A stretch of 64,000 bases of DNA from CAYUHK01 sp964475165 (GCA_964475165.1 CAYYVN010000006.1:70097-134096), one strand, 5' to 3'; numbered from the stretch's first letter, positions 16,741 through 26,197 are shown. The notes: generated by a model from the letters alone, not told the origin. Numbers and translations: made by a program.

Positions 16741-18854
16741 GCGAGGCCATGTCCAGCTATCAGTCGGATTATCAGATGCCGGGCGGCGCGCCGACCGGGC
16801 GCGGGCCAGCCAGTGGCGTGGCCCTGATCCTGGTGTTGGGCGTGCTCTCGCTGATGCTGATTATGGGGACGGCTTTCGTCATCACCATGCGCACTGAGCG
16901 GCTGGCGGCCGGCAATCATGCTGACAGTGTGCGCGCGCGCCACCTGGCGCAGGTGGGCCTGGTGCGGGCGCTGGATCAGCTGCAACAGGCCTTGCCGATT
17001 CAGCGGATGTATCCGGATTGGAACGTCACCAGTTCCTGGAACAGCACCAATATGTGGCCCTATAGCACGAATATCCTGCGGGGCTCAGCCACCAATTATG
17101 TGCCGCGCGCCCTGTGGGATGCCGCCACTAATGCGGATTGGCGCGAGCCGACCACCAATCATTGGCTGGAAATAATGTCCATCTATGACTGGGGCGTGGA
17201 TCCGGCCAGCACCAGTACACCACGCGGGCGTCTCATCGAAACTAATTTGATCGGCCGGGTGAAATATCTGATCCTCAACTGTTCCGGCCTGTTGGATGCC
17301 AACTATGTCGGCGGCGCCACACGCGCCGGCGGGGCGCATCCCCGCGAAATAGCCGTGGGCCAGTTGGGTGAATTGCCGGAGCTTTTTTGCGCTGAATATC
17401 GGCCGCAGGATCTGCGCTATGAATCTCTGGCGGAGCTGGCCGAATTGAATGATTTTCTGCCCAGCAACTTTTGCGTCTATTCCCGGGCTTTGCCCGGCTA
17501 TTGGGACGCCGTCGCCGGCGAGGTGCGCACCCAGGTCAACCTGGCTGGAGATTTTCAGGCCATCTCCAACCGTCGCGAGCAGATCGTTGCCGCGCTGACC
17601 AAGACCGGCCTGGCCTCCGACGAAGCCTATATCGTCTGGCGCAATCTGCTGGATTATATTGATGAGGATTCCGTGCCCCAGCTGCAGACGGCCTGCGTGG
17701 AGGCCGTGCCCATGCTCAATGAGGTGCTGATCGATAACGTTGTGCAGACCAACGCCAGCGTGCCTCCCGACCAGGAGCTGCGGACAACGATTAAGATCGA
17801 ACTGTGGTATCCTTTCGTGAATCAAGCTCAAGATATCTTCGATCTGGAATATAAGGCGACCTTCACTGCTCCGGCCAATAGCCTCAAGCCGGCCGATATT
17901 ACAAACTGGGAACCGCTTCAGCAGCCCTGGGCGCCGGCGACGCAGGCCTTCCACTTGATCAATATTGCCTTGCCGATGGTCAGCGGGCCGGTGGGTGCGA
18001 TCGATTTCACCGCCACGCTCGATATGCGCGTGGTCGACGCCAACCGGCAGCCGGTGGATAGTGTGGAGAGTTTAGTCTTCACCAACTTGAGCGCCGGCCA
18101 GACCGGGCAGGAATGCTGCGACCCCCGTTTCAATGCTTATAGGGATCATTGGCGACGCGCGCTCACGCCTACCTTGGGCCAGCTCAATACCTGGGTCCGG
18201 GAATATTTTGATAGCCATGCCGACTGTGATCGATGCACGCAGATGTATGTGGCCAACCGGCCCTTGCAATCGGTGGCTGAGCTAGGCTATCTGATCATTT
18301 CCAGCAACAAGCCCTGGCAGACCCTGCGCTTGATCAGCGCTAATCCTTCCCGGGTGCTGGATGTGTTTGGGCTGGATACCAACAACCCCACTTCCGATTG
18401 GGTGACGACCACCAATCGCGGTCTGGTCAATTTCAACACCAACGCCGCCCAGGATGCCCTGGCGGCGGTCTTGGTCGATATGCCCATCGATCAATATCCG
18501 GCTGAGCCGGGAGTGGCGCGCTTAAGCATGGCTGAGGCTCGGCAGCTGGCCGCTGATATCATGGCCGAGGGTCCTTACACTAACCTGGCTGACTTGGGCG
18601 CGGCGCTGGCCAGCTTAACGGACTGGCCTCCGGGCGGGGAGGGCCATAAGCTGGAGCGGGAGTCTCTGCTGCGCAACTGTCTCGGGCTTTTCAATCTGCG
18701 CCAGAGCCTGTACACGATCATCATTGAGGCCCAGGTGGCCTCTGGCGGGAGCATTCCGCGCCATGCCGCCCGCCAGCGCGCGGTGGCCCTGGTCTGGCGC
18801 GATCCCTATACTGGCAAGCTGGCGCTGCCGGCCTTCCATTGGCTGAGCGATTAG
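16737..18854 (+). CDS. GspK-like large minor pseudopilin
   Basis: 705 residues. A helix at about 28-50 (GVALILVLGVLSLMLIMGTA) after a 27-residue leader resembles GspK, which lacks the +5 Glu and caps the pseudopilus tip. Next comes ERLAAGNHADSVRARHLAQV, the conserved GspK post-helix region where transmembrane-derived repeats of Arg and Ala are common. The protein is about twice the length of ordinary GspK, close to the long protein of the Verru_Chthon cassette. The helix-hairpin-like stretches near 500-650 match GspK domain 2 only loosely. The start is GTG 16737 (overlapping the upstream stop); ATG 16749 is an alternative. Confidence 0.75.
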   Translation: MSEAMSSYQSDYQMPGGAPTGRGPASGVALILVLGVLSLMLIMGTAFVITMRTERLAAGNHADSVRARHLAQVGLVRALDQLQQALPIQRMYPDWNVTSSWNSTNMWPYSTNILRGSATNYVPRALWDAATNADWREPTTNHWLEIMSIYDWGVDPASTSTPRGRLIETNLIGRVKYLILNCSGLLDANYVGGATRAGGAHPREIAVGQLGELPELFCAEYRPQDLRYESLAELAELNDFLPSNFCVYSRALPGYWDAVAGEVRTQVNLAGDFQAISNRREQIVAALTKTGLASDEAYIVWRNLLDYIDEDSVPQLQTACVEAVPMLNEVLIDNVVQTNASVPPDQELRTTIKIELWYPFVNQAQDIFDLEYKATFTAPANSLKPADITNWEPLQQPWAPATQAFHLINIALPMVSGPVGAIDFTATLDMRVVDANRQPVDSVESLVFTNLSAGQTGQECCDPRFNAYRDHWRRALTPTLGQLNTWVREYFDSHADCDRCTQMYVANRPLQSVAELGYLIISSNKPWQTLRLISANPSRVLDVFGLDTNNPTSDWVTTTNRGLVNFNTNAAQDALAAVLVDMPIDQYPAEPGVARLSMAEARQLAADIMAEGPYTNLADLGAALASLTDWPPGGEGHKLERESLLRNCLGLFNLRQSLYTIIIEAQVASGGSIPRHAARQRAVALVWRDPYTGKLALPAFHWLSD

Positions 18855-18863
18855 CCTTTTTGA

Positions 18864-18887
18864 GAAAATCGCCCCGGCCGGGCGGGG
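18864..18887 (+). other. GC-rich hairpin after the pseudopilin operon
   Basis: CGCCCC...GGGGCG can pair around a GC-rich loop just after the GspK-like stop. There is no T-tract on the plus strand, so it is more likely an RNA-stabilising or attenuating hairpin than an intrinsic terminator. Confidence 0.3.
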
Positions 18888-18940
18888 CGGCCTCCGGGCG
18901 GTGGAGGGGGGCGTCAGCCGGATTTTTACGGAGGGAAAGG

Positions 18941-18968
18941 TTGACTTCCCCGGCCGGTTTTATAATAG
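18941..18968 (+). promoter_or_regulatory. Candidate promoter for the pilus operon
   Basis: TTGACT (18941-18946) is followed by a perfect TATAAT at 18961-18966, but with a spacer of only 14 bp. TAATAG at 18963-18968 gives 16 bp. The translation start is 38 bases downstream with GGGGAG in between. Confidence 0.5.
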
Positions 18969-19005
18969 TCTTATTATTCGTGGAGCTTTGCTGGGGAGTA
19001 TTATC

Positions 19006-19620
19006 ATGGCTAAGAGATTTGGAATCTGGTTAGGCTTGGCGCTGCTGGTGATCCTGGCGCCGTCAGTGCAGGCTCAGGCGCGGCGGGCGGTGCCCCTGAC
19101 GCCGGCGACGGCGACGGCTAAGGAAGAGGTGAAAATCAGAAAAGTGGAAGGCTTGGCGCTGACGGGCCGGGTCAAGACGCCCGAATATGTGCTCAACCCC
19201 ACCGAGCGCAGCGTGCAAGCGCGCGATTGGAGTCGGATCCTCGTGCGCTTCGAAACGGCCTCCGAATGGATCGATGAGCTCGAATTCCGCTATTACGTGC
19301 AGGTGTTTAATTCAAAAACCAGCCAGGATCTGCTTTTCACTGGCACCTTTCATTATGTCGATGTGCCCAAGAGCAAGAAGCATATCAGCACGGTCTTCCT
19401 GCGGCCGGAGACGGTAGCGCGGCATGGCAATGTGCTGGGGATCGCTGTCGAAATTTTCTCTAACGGCGAGCTGGTGGCAACGGCCAGCACCCCCGAAACC
19501 CCCGCGGGCTGGTGGCGGACCACAACCGTTAAAACGGTGCCCGGAGTTTTGCTGGAACGTTCCGCAACACCTTTTGCCTTTGTGGCTTATGATGATTATT
19601 TGACGGCCAAGCCGCGCTAG
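19006..19620 (+). CDS. Amuc_1102-like pilus-associated protein
   Basis: 204 residues with a signal peptide (FGIWLGLALLVILAPSVQAQ). The rest is a single beta-rich domain: WSRILVRFETASEWIDELEF, then YYVQVFNSK and LFTGTFHYVDVPKSKKHIST, with evenly spaced strands as in an Ig-like fold. I assign it to the Amuc_1102 family mainly from position: it starts a five-gene set in the order 1102-1101-1100-1099-1098 next to PilM, PilO-like and secretin genes. ATG 19006 has GGGGAG eight bases upstream and is preferred to the ATG at 18901. It likely acts in the periplasm as part of the pilus complex. Confidence 0.72.
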   Translation: MAKRFGIWLGLALLVILAPSVQAQARRAVPLTPATATAKEEVKIRKVEGLALTGRVKTPEYVLNPTERSVQARDWSRILVRFETASEWIDELEFRYYVQVFNSKTSQDLLFTGTFHYVDVPKSKKHISTVFLRPETVARHGNVLGIAVEIFSNGELVATASTPETPAGWWRTTTVKTVPGVLLERSATPFAFVAYDDYLTAKPR

Positions 19621-19663
19621 CCACGGCGGCAAGCTTTGCCGGAAACTCTCGCGCAGGTGTGTC

Positions 19664-21367
19664 ATGGGCTTATTCAAATCCAAGCGTGTGCTAGCCTTGG
19701 ATATCGGAGCCAGCGACCTCAAGCTGGCCGCCTTCGGCGGTGGCCCAGCCGGCCTGGAATTGCTGCAGGTAGCCGTCCATCCCCTGGGGCTGGAGCCAGA
19801 AAAAGAATCCGAGATGCCCCTGGCCATCATGGATGCCGTGCAGACGATCCTGCGCGAAAAACAGATCGCCCCGGCGCCGGTCTCCCTGGCGGTCATGGGC
19901 CCTTCGGCCTTTCTGCGACCGGTCAAGCTGCCGCCGGTTAAGCCCAAGCTGATTTTCCAGACCATCCAATATGAGGCCCAGCAGAATGTGCCCTTTCCCA
20001 TCGATGAAGTGGTTTGGGACTATCAATTGATGGGCGAATCGCGCCATGAAGTCGATGTGATGCTGGTGGCCATCAAGACCGAGATAGTGCAGACCTTTAC
20101 CGATAGCATCGAGGCGGCCGGCCTGCAGACTGAGCTGGTGGATGTGGCGCCTTTGGCCCTCTATAATACGGTGCGTTATAATTACGAGGATTTGGATGAA
20201 TGCACGCTGGTCGTGGATATTGGGGCCCGCTCCACCAATCTGGTTTTTCTGGAAGCCGGCCGCCTTTACACCCGTATCCTGCCCATCGTGGGCACGGGCA
20301 ACACGATCACCCAGCAGTTGATGAAGGAATTCGATTTATCCTTCAAGGACGCCGAAGAACTGAAACGCGTCCACGCGCGGGTGGCTTTTGGCGGCGCCTA
20401 CGAGGATTATTCGGATAAGGTTATCTCGCGCGTTTCCAAGACCGTGCGCAGCTCGCTGACGCGCCTGCATGTTGAGTTGGAGCGCTCCATCAATTTTTAT
20501 CGTACCCAGCGCGGCGGCAGCCCGCCGGTGCGTCTGCTGTTGGCCGGCGGCACCTCGGTTATTGCGCGCACCGACGAGTTTTTCAAGGAGAAGCTCAAGG
20601 TGCCCGTGGAATATCTGAATCCCTTCCGCAATATCATCGTGCATGAATCCATCTCCGCTGATGAAATCGGCGCTTGCGCCCATGTCATGGGGGCGGCGGT
20701 GGGAATGGGCTTGCGCTATATGTTGCCCTGCCCGGTGGAAATCAATTTGCTGCCGCCGAAAATTGCGGCGCAAAAATCCTTCACCCGTAAGCAACCCTAT
20801 CTGGTGGCGGCGGCCGTGGGGGTGATCTTAACTCTCCTTTTGTGGTGGTTTTATTTCACGACCATGGCCGATCGCCTGGATGCTCGCCGTCAGCAAGTGC
20901 AGACGGTGGTGACGAAGCTGGAAGCCGTCGAAGCTCAATTGCAGCCCATCGAGGAGTGCATCGCCAGCTTGCAAACCCGGCCGCCCGAGTTGATCGATCT
21001 GGTCCAGCGGCGCACGCAATGGCTGCGCGTGCTGGATGCCATTCATGCTTCCATGCCCGAGGGTATGTGGCTGGTTTCCCTGGTGCCAGTGACGCAGCTG
21101 GGGCCGGCGGATGCGCCGCGCTCGGCGCGTGACCGCCGTCCCCGCGCCGATGTGGGCCGTTCGCTCCCGGTGGCGCAGCTGCTGATCAAGGGCATGATTT
21201 TCATCGATAAAGCCAAAGATACTTCGATCGTCGAGTTTTTGGAGCAGTTGCGGCGCGAGCCGTTATTTACCGAAAAAACGCGCATCGAGAAGACGCCTTT
21301 CGTGGATGCCGAGGAGGATTATGCGCGCCAATTCACCCTGCTCATAGATTTGCAGGAGCCGCTCTGA
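19664..21367 (+). CDS. pilM: PilM-PilN fusion (Amuc_1101-like)
   Basis: 567 residues. Residues 1-350 form a PilM/FtsA-like actin-fold ATPase: VLALDIGASDLKLA (phosphate 1), LVVDIGARSTNLVFLE (phosphate 2) and LLLAGGTSVI (adenosine). A transmembrane helix at about 379-398 (LVAAAVGVILTLLLWWFYF) is followed by a coiled coil with repeated heptads and a periplasmic domain, which together are PilN-like. In most bacteria these are two genes. The cytoplasmic domain would couple the assembly ATPase to the inner-membrane ring. The gene lies 43 bp downstream of the Amuc_1102-like gene. Confidence 0.88.
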   Translation: MGLFKSKRVLALDIGASDLKLAAFGGGPAGLELLQVAVHPLGLEPEKESEMPLAIMDAVQTILREKQIAPAPVSLAVMGPSAFLRPVKLPPVKPKLIFQTIQYEAQQNVPFPIDEVVWDYQLMGESRHEVDVMLVAIKTEIVQTFTDSIEAAGLQTELVDVAPLALYNTVRYNYEDLDECTLVVDIGARSTNLVFLEAGRLYTRILPIVGTGNTITQQLMKEFDLSFKDAEELKRVHARVAFGGAYEDYSDKVISRVSKTVRSSLTRLHVELERSINFYRTQRGGSPPVRLLLAGGTSVIARTDEFFKEKLKVPVEYLNPFRNIIVHESISADEIGACAHVMGAAVGMGLRYMLPCPVEINLLPPKIAAQKSFTRKQPYLVAAAVGVILTLLLWWFYFTTMADRLDARRQQVQTVVTKLEAVEAQLQPIEECIASLQTRPPELIDLVQRRTQWLRVLDAIHASMPEGMWLVSLVPVTQLGPADAPRSARDRRPRADVGRSLPVAQLLIKGMIFIDKAKDTSIVEFLEQLRREPLFTEKTRIEKTPFVDAEEDYARQFTLLIDLQEPL

Positions 21368-21409
21368 GGATCAACCGCTCGGGAGCCCATGGCGGCGCCC
21401 GGCCGATAA

Positions 21410-21415
21410 TATAAT
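21410..21415 (+). promoter_or_regulatory. Possible internal -10 (TATAAT) before the PilO-like gene
   Basis: A perfect TATAAT lies eight bases before ATG 21424, with no good -35 at 16-18 bp. If used, it would give a nearly leaderless mRNA for the Amuc_1100-like gene. Confidence 0.25.
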
Positions 21416-21423
21416 GATAGCCC

Positions 21424-22341
21424 ATGAAGATAGCCTGGTTTAAGAAATATTTGCTGCTCAAGGTTTGCGGCCTGGTGCTCTTGCCGATCTTGGCGCTGGT
21501 CGGCCTTAAACTGTGGTCGGCCAGCCAGCATTATGCCCGGGCCAAGTGTGCGCTGCAAACGGTGACCGATCGCAAGCAACAGCTCGATCGACGCGATCCC
21601 TATCCATCTCCGGAAAATGTGCGCCATCAGACGGAAAATTATAAGGATCTGCTGGATAGCTACAACGAGCTGAACGAGATGCTGCGCGTGCAGCCCATTG
21701 AGCCTCAGCTCATGTCACCGGCGGATTTCATGCCCTTACTGGAAAACACGCTGCGGCGCCTTCGCCATATGCTGACTGTGGCCCAGATCTCTTATCCTCC
21801 CAAATATGCCTTCGGCTTCGAACGTTATGCCGAAGGCAAAATGCCCGTTGCCGGCGAGGTGCCGGAGCTGGTCCAACAACTGACCATCATCGAGGAACTG
21901 GTGAGGGTCCTTTGCCGCTTGGGCATTGCGGAACTGATCGTGATTGATCGCTCGGCGGCGGAGGTGGCCCCGAGCTACGGGTCAGCTGACCCCTCAGCCG
22001 CGCCGGCCGATTATAGCTGGGGCCCCGAGACGCGCACCCGCGCCCAGCATTTCAAGCTGCAGCTCAAAGCCAGCGAGGCCGTGGTGATTGATTTGCTCAA
22101 CCTGCTAGCGCGCCTGCCCATGTTCACCCTGGTCACAAACCTCAAGCTGGAGACAGCCAAATTGACCAGCCCCGGCGCCGCCGCCGCGCCGGCCGCACCC
22201 CTTGCGCTGCCGGCCCGGGCGGCGCCGACCGCTGAGCGTAAAATCTTATTGGGACGCGAATTAGTGGAACTGGAGCTGGAGCTGGCTGTCTATCAGTTTG
22301 CACCAGCGCTTGATTTCAGGGCTGAGACCAGGCGACACTAA
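21424..22341 (+). CDS. Amuc_1100-like PilO-type pilus protein
   Basis: 305 residues. A basic N-terminus and one TM helix (LLLKVCGLVLLPILALVGLK, 10-29) are followed by a coiled-coil region with YPSPENVRHQTENYKDLLDS and then a ferredoxin-like alpha/beta domain containing LVQQLTIIEELVRVLCRLGI. That is the layout of PilO and of Amuc_1100 of Akkermansia (317 residues). ATG 21424 is used. The second half has a disordered Ala/Pro-rich insertion around 250-270. It should form a periplasmic ring with the PilN part of the previous protein. Confidence 0.75.
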   Translation: MKIAWFKKYLLLKVCGLVLLPILALVGLKLWSASQHYARAKCALQTVTDRKQQLDRRDPYPSPENVRHQTENYKDLLDSYNELNEMLRVQPIEPQLMSPADFMPLLENTLRRLRHMLTVAQISYPPKYAFGFERYAEGKMPVAGEVPELVQQLTIIEELVRVLCRLGIAELIVIDRSAAEVAPSYGSADPSAAPADYSWGPETRTRAQHFKLQLKASEAVVIDLLNLLARLPMFTLVTNLKLETAKLTSPGAAAAPAAPLALPARAAPTAERKILLGRELVELELELAVYQFAPALDFRAETRRH

Positions 22342-22394
22342 GGGGTGCCGGCCTGGCTCCATAACGGTCGGGAAGTTTAAGGGAGGAATCGAGA

Positions 22395-23420
22395 GTGCAG
22401 AGCGCTAAAGGCATGCGGGGCTTGCTTAAAACAGCTTATGATAAGCTGGCCCTCTTTCTGGTTCTGCTGATCTTGTTGGTTTCCGCCATTCTGTTGGTGG
22501 TCTTCGTGTGTCGTGAGAATAAGCTGCTGGTCTCCGCCGATTGGAATCAGCCCAACAGTGCGCCTCGCAATGTACAGCCGATCGATACCGGAGACCTGAG
22601 TACCGCTTTGGAAAGCCTGGTGGATCCCTTTCAAATGCCCTATGGCGCCCGGCGCATGTTGGTCTCGGAACCCCGTGTGGCCTGCGTCAAATGCCAGCGC
22701 CCCATTCCGCTGACGGCGCAAGTCTGCCCCTTCAGGGGCTGCGGTGCCTCGCAGCCCCTGCTGCCCAAGGCCGAAGAGCGGGATACCGATCTGGATGGCA
22801 TCCCGGATGCCTGGGAACTCAAGTATGGTTTGAACCCCAATCTGGACGACGCTCAAGGGGATGCCGATGGCGATGGCTATAGCAACCTGGAGGAATATCT
22901 CCATGGCACCAATCCGCAAGATCCGCACGATCATCCGCCGCCGGTGATCAAGCTGCACTGGGTGCGCATCGCCCGCCAGATTCTGCCGCTCACTTTCCAG
23001 AGCATTCAGCATCCCGCGCCGGGTGAAGTGCGCTATGTGCTCAAGAACAAACGGATCCAGCGCGATTACTATGTGCAGATTGGGGATGTGGTGGAAGGCT
23101 ATGAGATCGTGGCCTGTGAGGAGAAAAAAGAAGAGATCAAGAAGCCTGGCCTGCCGGCCATCATCGAAGATGTCTCCGTCTTGCAAATACGCAAAGATGG
23201 CCAAACCCTGGCCCTGACCCTTGGCCAGGATGCCAGCCAGGGGGATATGGTGGCCGAATTGGTCTTCCTGATTGATAACACGGTCTTCCGCGTTAAGGTC
23301 GGCGACACTATCACCCTGCAACATATTTCATATAAGATAGTTGACATTCAAAAAAATTCTGTAGTAGTATTCGATAATTCAACGGGGAAAAAGACGAGCC
23401 TCGAAAAAGCTGCGCCATAG
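22395..23420 (+). CDS. Amuc_1099-like pilus system protein with Zn ribbon and Ca loops
   Basis: 341 residues from GTG 22395, which has GGGAGGA 7 bases upstream. A TM helix (about 16-38, LALFLVLLILLVSAILLVVF) is followed by CVKCQRP...CPFRGCG, a zinc-ribbon-like pair of Cys motifs (about 95-118). Next are two calcium-type Asp loops, DTDLDGIPDAWE and DADGDGYSNLEEYL (about 130-170), with thrombospondin-3-like spacing. The C-terminal half repeats a two-strand GspC/PilP-like pattern: YYVQIGDVVEGYEIV and VFRVKVGDTITLQHISYKIV. It probably links the inner-membrane ring to the secretin. The assignment rests on order and layout. Confidence 0.68.
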   Translation: MQSAKGMRGLLKTAYDKLALFLVLLILLVSAILLVVFVCRENKLLVSADWNQPNSAPRNVQPIDTGDLSTALESLVDPFQMPYGARRMLVSEPRVACVKCQRPIPLTAQVCPFRGCGASQPLLPKAEERDTDLDGIPDAWELKYGLNPNLDDAQGDADGDGYSNLEEYLHGTNPQDPHDHPPPVIKLHWVRIARQILPLTFQSIQHPAPGEVRYVLKNKRIQRDYYVQIGDVVEGYEIVACEEKKEEIKKPGLPAIIEDVSVLQIRKDGQTLALTLGQDASQGDMVAELVFLIDNTVFRVKVGDTITLQHISYKIVDIQKNSVVVFDNSTGKKTSLEKAAP

Positions 23421-23482
23421 CACGGTTTCGCTTGCCGTCATGGAAAGCTAAGCGGATGAAAATAAAAAGAAAAAGGGCCGTT

Positions 23483-26197
23483 ATGAAAAGTTGCCTGTTG
23501 TCCCTATCTCTGGTGTTGGTTTTTTCCGGATGGCAGGTCGCTTGGAGCCAGGCGCAAAATGATGAATTCGAAGCCTTGCCCTTGACGGACATGCAGCCGC
23601 CCCAGGCTCAGCCGGCGATTGCTGCGCCGGCCGCGGAGCCAGCCGAGCCAGGTTCGGAGGTGGCGCCGCCATCCGCGGATGCGCTTTTTGAGCTGGATCG
23701 CAGTTCCCTTTTCACCGTTGAGGATCAATCGCCAGTCCCCGCGCCATCTCCGGCGGCCGCGCCGCGCGCTTCCTTTTGGGGGCGCTTATTTGGTAAAGGC
23801 CGCGCGCCTCAGCCATCCGCGCCGGTCGCCGCGGAGCTCACTGCAGAAAGCTCCGCTGATGCTCCTGAAGTTTTGCTGAGCGCCGAGGAGATCGTGCGGC
23901 GCCAAGCGCAGGAGATTGAGGGCCAGCGCATCCTGGAGCAGGCTGATCAGGCACGCGATCAGAAGGATTTCGAGGAAGCTCTTAAACTTTATAATCAAGC
24001 CTTGAATCTGCTGCCGGTGCGTCCGCCGACCATGGATAAACGCAACCAAGCGCGTTCCTCCCAAGCCTACTGTGAATATCGCATCGCCTTGCTCCATTAT
24101 CAACAGGGCAATTGGAGCGAGACCAAGAAAGCAATCAACCGGGCTTTGGGCTACGCGCCTAAACATAGGGAGTCCCTGCGCCTCAGTGAGCGCTTGGCCC
24201 GTGAAGAGGCCCAGAAGTTGGTGGCTAAGCCGCCACCCATCCGCGCAACGCCCGAACGCCTCAACAAAGAAAAACGCATTCGCGAGGCGATTTCGCGTGG
24301 GAAGCAGTATATGGACATTAAGGAATACGAGAAGGCGGCCTATGAGTTCAACACCGTCATTTTCGAAGATAAAAATAATGAGGAAGCCAACGCTAATCTG
24401 CGCAAAATTGCCGAAAAAGGCTATAAACTGGAAACGCAGCAATATGAGCGCATGAAAAAAGAGATGATGACCCAGGTGCGTGATGCTTGGACCCCGGCCC
24501 TCCGTCCGGAGGTCGTGGCGCCGGAACGGGCGCCGGATGCCACCATTATGGTCTCTCCGGGACGCGAGCGCTTGCTGAAGAAATTAAATACGATCGTCAT
24601 CCCCTTGATGGATTTTCGCCAGGCAACCATTGTGGATGTTATCAAGTATCTGGATCAGCAGAGCATCATCGCCGATCATGAGTCGCCTCCCGGTGAAAAG
24701 GGCGTCAATATCATTTTGAACCTGCGGCGGCCCGGTCACGAATCGGTTGCCGAGGAGCTGAGCTTTGGCGAGGATGATGATATTTTTGGTGAACCGGCGG
24801 CGATAAGATTGGCGCCCACGCCGGCGGCCAGCACGCCTTTGATCACGCTTACTTTACGCAATATGGTTTTGTTGGATGCCATCAAATATGTGACCGACGC
24901 CGCCGACCTCAAGTATCGCATCGAGGAGAATGTGGTGGTGATCATGCCCAAGGATGCGGTGGTGGGCGAGGTGGAGATACGCCACTATCGTGTGCAGCCC
25001 AATATTGGCGATCTGGTCAGCAGTGCCCCGCAGTCGACCATGGGGATCATGGGCACGGAATTGCGGCCCACCGGGCCGTCGGTCGAGCCCAGCGGAGATA
25101 TCAAGAGCTTTTTCGTGAATGCCGGAGTGCCTTTTCCGGAAGGGACCTCGATCCAGTATCATCCCAGCGCCAACTTGCTGATCGTGGCCAATACCGCCGA
25201 AAATCACGATCGCTTTGAGCAGCTGCTGGCCCTCTTGAATGTGATCCCCACCCAGGTGGAAATTGAGGCGCGCTTTGTGGAAGTCGGTCAGGAAGATCTG
25301 GAGGAACTGGGGCTGCGCTGGTTGTTGACCGATGACTGGCAGATCGCTCAGGATGCCAGTTCCAGTGCCGCCGTGCCCTTGAGCGCCCGCGAGCGCATTC
25401 AGGTTAATAAGACCGATCTCACCAAAGGCTTGCGCTTTCTGGATGGCAGTTCCACCGCTATTCCCCAGCCCATACCCGATGGCACGATGGGCGCGCTGTT
25501 GTCTATTTCTTCTATCCTGACCAATCCGGAACTGACCATCATCCTGCATGCTTTGGAGCAAAGCAAGGGTGCCAATTTGCTCTCGGCGCCTAAGGTGACC
25601 ACTAAATCCGGATCGAATGCCGAAATCAGGGTGGCTGAGGAACTGATTTATCCCGGTGAATATACGCAGGATACCCAATCGGTGGGTGGCGGCGATAATG
25701 AGCTGACCCAGATCGTGGTGACCCCCACTGACTTTCAAACTCGGGATGTGGGTGTGATTCTGAATGTCACGCCGGTGGTGGGGCCGGATGGCTACACCAT
25801 CGATTTGGCCATGTTGCCTCAAGTGGTGGAGTTGGCCGATTGGATTGATTATGGAACCACGGTGACTGATCCCGGCGGTAACGTCCGTAAGCTGCCCATG
25901 CGCATGCCCATTTTCCGCGCGCGCACCATTGCCACCAGTATCTCCATTTGGGATGGCCAAACGGTGGTCATGGGTGGTCTGATCACCGAGGGGCAAAGCA
26001 CCTCCGAGGATAAGATCCCCTTCCTGAGTGATATCCCGTTGCTGGGGCGCTTATTCCGCAGCAAGACCAGCGTTAGCCAGAAGCGCAACCTGTTGATTTT
26101 TGTCACAGCTAATCTGGTTGACCCGGCCGGCAATAAGATCAATAAATCGCCCGTGGGCCTGGCCGGGGTTGGCACCGGCGCCGCGGCGACGCCCTAG
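23483..26197 (+). CDS. Type IV pilus/T2SS-like secretin (Amuc_1098-like)
   Basis: 904 residues from ATG 23483 (AAAGGG upstream; ATG 23456 possible). In order: a signal peptide ending AWSQA; a Pro/Ala-rich linker; two TPR-like regions (about 150-240 and 266-320, e.g. ALKLYNQALNLLPVRPPTMD); secretin N-domains (about 370-590); and the secretin pore domain (about 590-880) with VEIEARFVEVGQEDLEELGL, LSAPKVTTKSGSNAEI and GRLFRSKTSVSQKRNLLIF. The final 25 residues lack an obvious pilotin signal. It forms the outer-membrane channel for the pilus. TPRs at the N-terminus are a PVC feature. Last gene of the locus. Confidence 0.92.
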   Translation: MKSCLLSLSLVLVFSGWQVAWSQAQNDEFEALPLTDMQPPQAQPAIAAPAAEPAEPGSEVAPPSADALFELDRSSLFTVEDQSPVPAPSPAAAPRASFWGRLFGKGRAPQPSAPVAAELTAESSADAPEVLLSAEEIVRRQAQEIEGQRILEQADQARDQKDFEEALKLYNQALNLLPVRPPTMDKRNQARSSQAYCEYRIALLHYQQGNWSETKKAINRALGYAPKHRESLRLSERLAREEAQKLVAKPPPIRATPERLNKEKRIREAISRGKQYMDIKEYEKAAYEFNTVIFEDKNNEEANANLRKIAEKGYKLETQQYERMKKEMMTQVRDAWTPALRPEVVAPERAPDATIMVSPGRERLLKKLNTIVIPLMDFRQATIVDVIKYLDQQSIIADHESPPGEKGVNIILNLRRPGHESVAEELSFGEDDDIFGEPAAIRLAPTPAASTPLITLTLRNMVLLDAIKYVTDAADLKYRIEENVVVIMPKDAVVGEVEIRHYRVQPNIGDLVSSAPQSTMGIMGTELRPTGPSVEPSGDIKSFFVNAGVPFPEGTSIQYHPSANLLIVANTAENHDRFEQLLALLNVIPTQVEIEARFVEVGQEDLEELGLRWLLTDDWQIAQDASSSAAVPLSARERIQVNKTDLTKGLRFLDGSSTAIPQPIPDGTMGALLSISSILTNPELTIILHALEQSKGANLLSAPKVTTKSGSNAEIRVAEELIYPGEYTQDTQSVGGGDNELTQIVVTPTDFQTRDVGVILNVTPVVGPDGYTIDLAMLPQVVELADWIDYGTTVTDPGGNVRKLPMRMPIFRARTIATSISIWDGQTVVMGGLITEGQSTSEDKIPFLSDIPLLGRLFRSKTSVSQKRNLLIFVTANLVDPAGNKINKSPVGLAGVGTGAAATP

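Noticed and set aside
18864..18887. Intrinsic terminator after the pseudopilin genes
   Set aside because: A hairpin exists but no T-tract on the plus strand.
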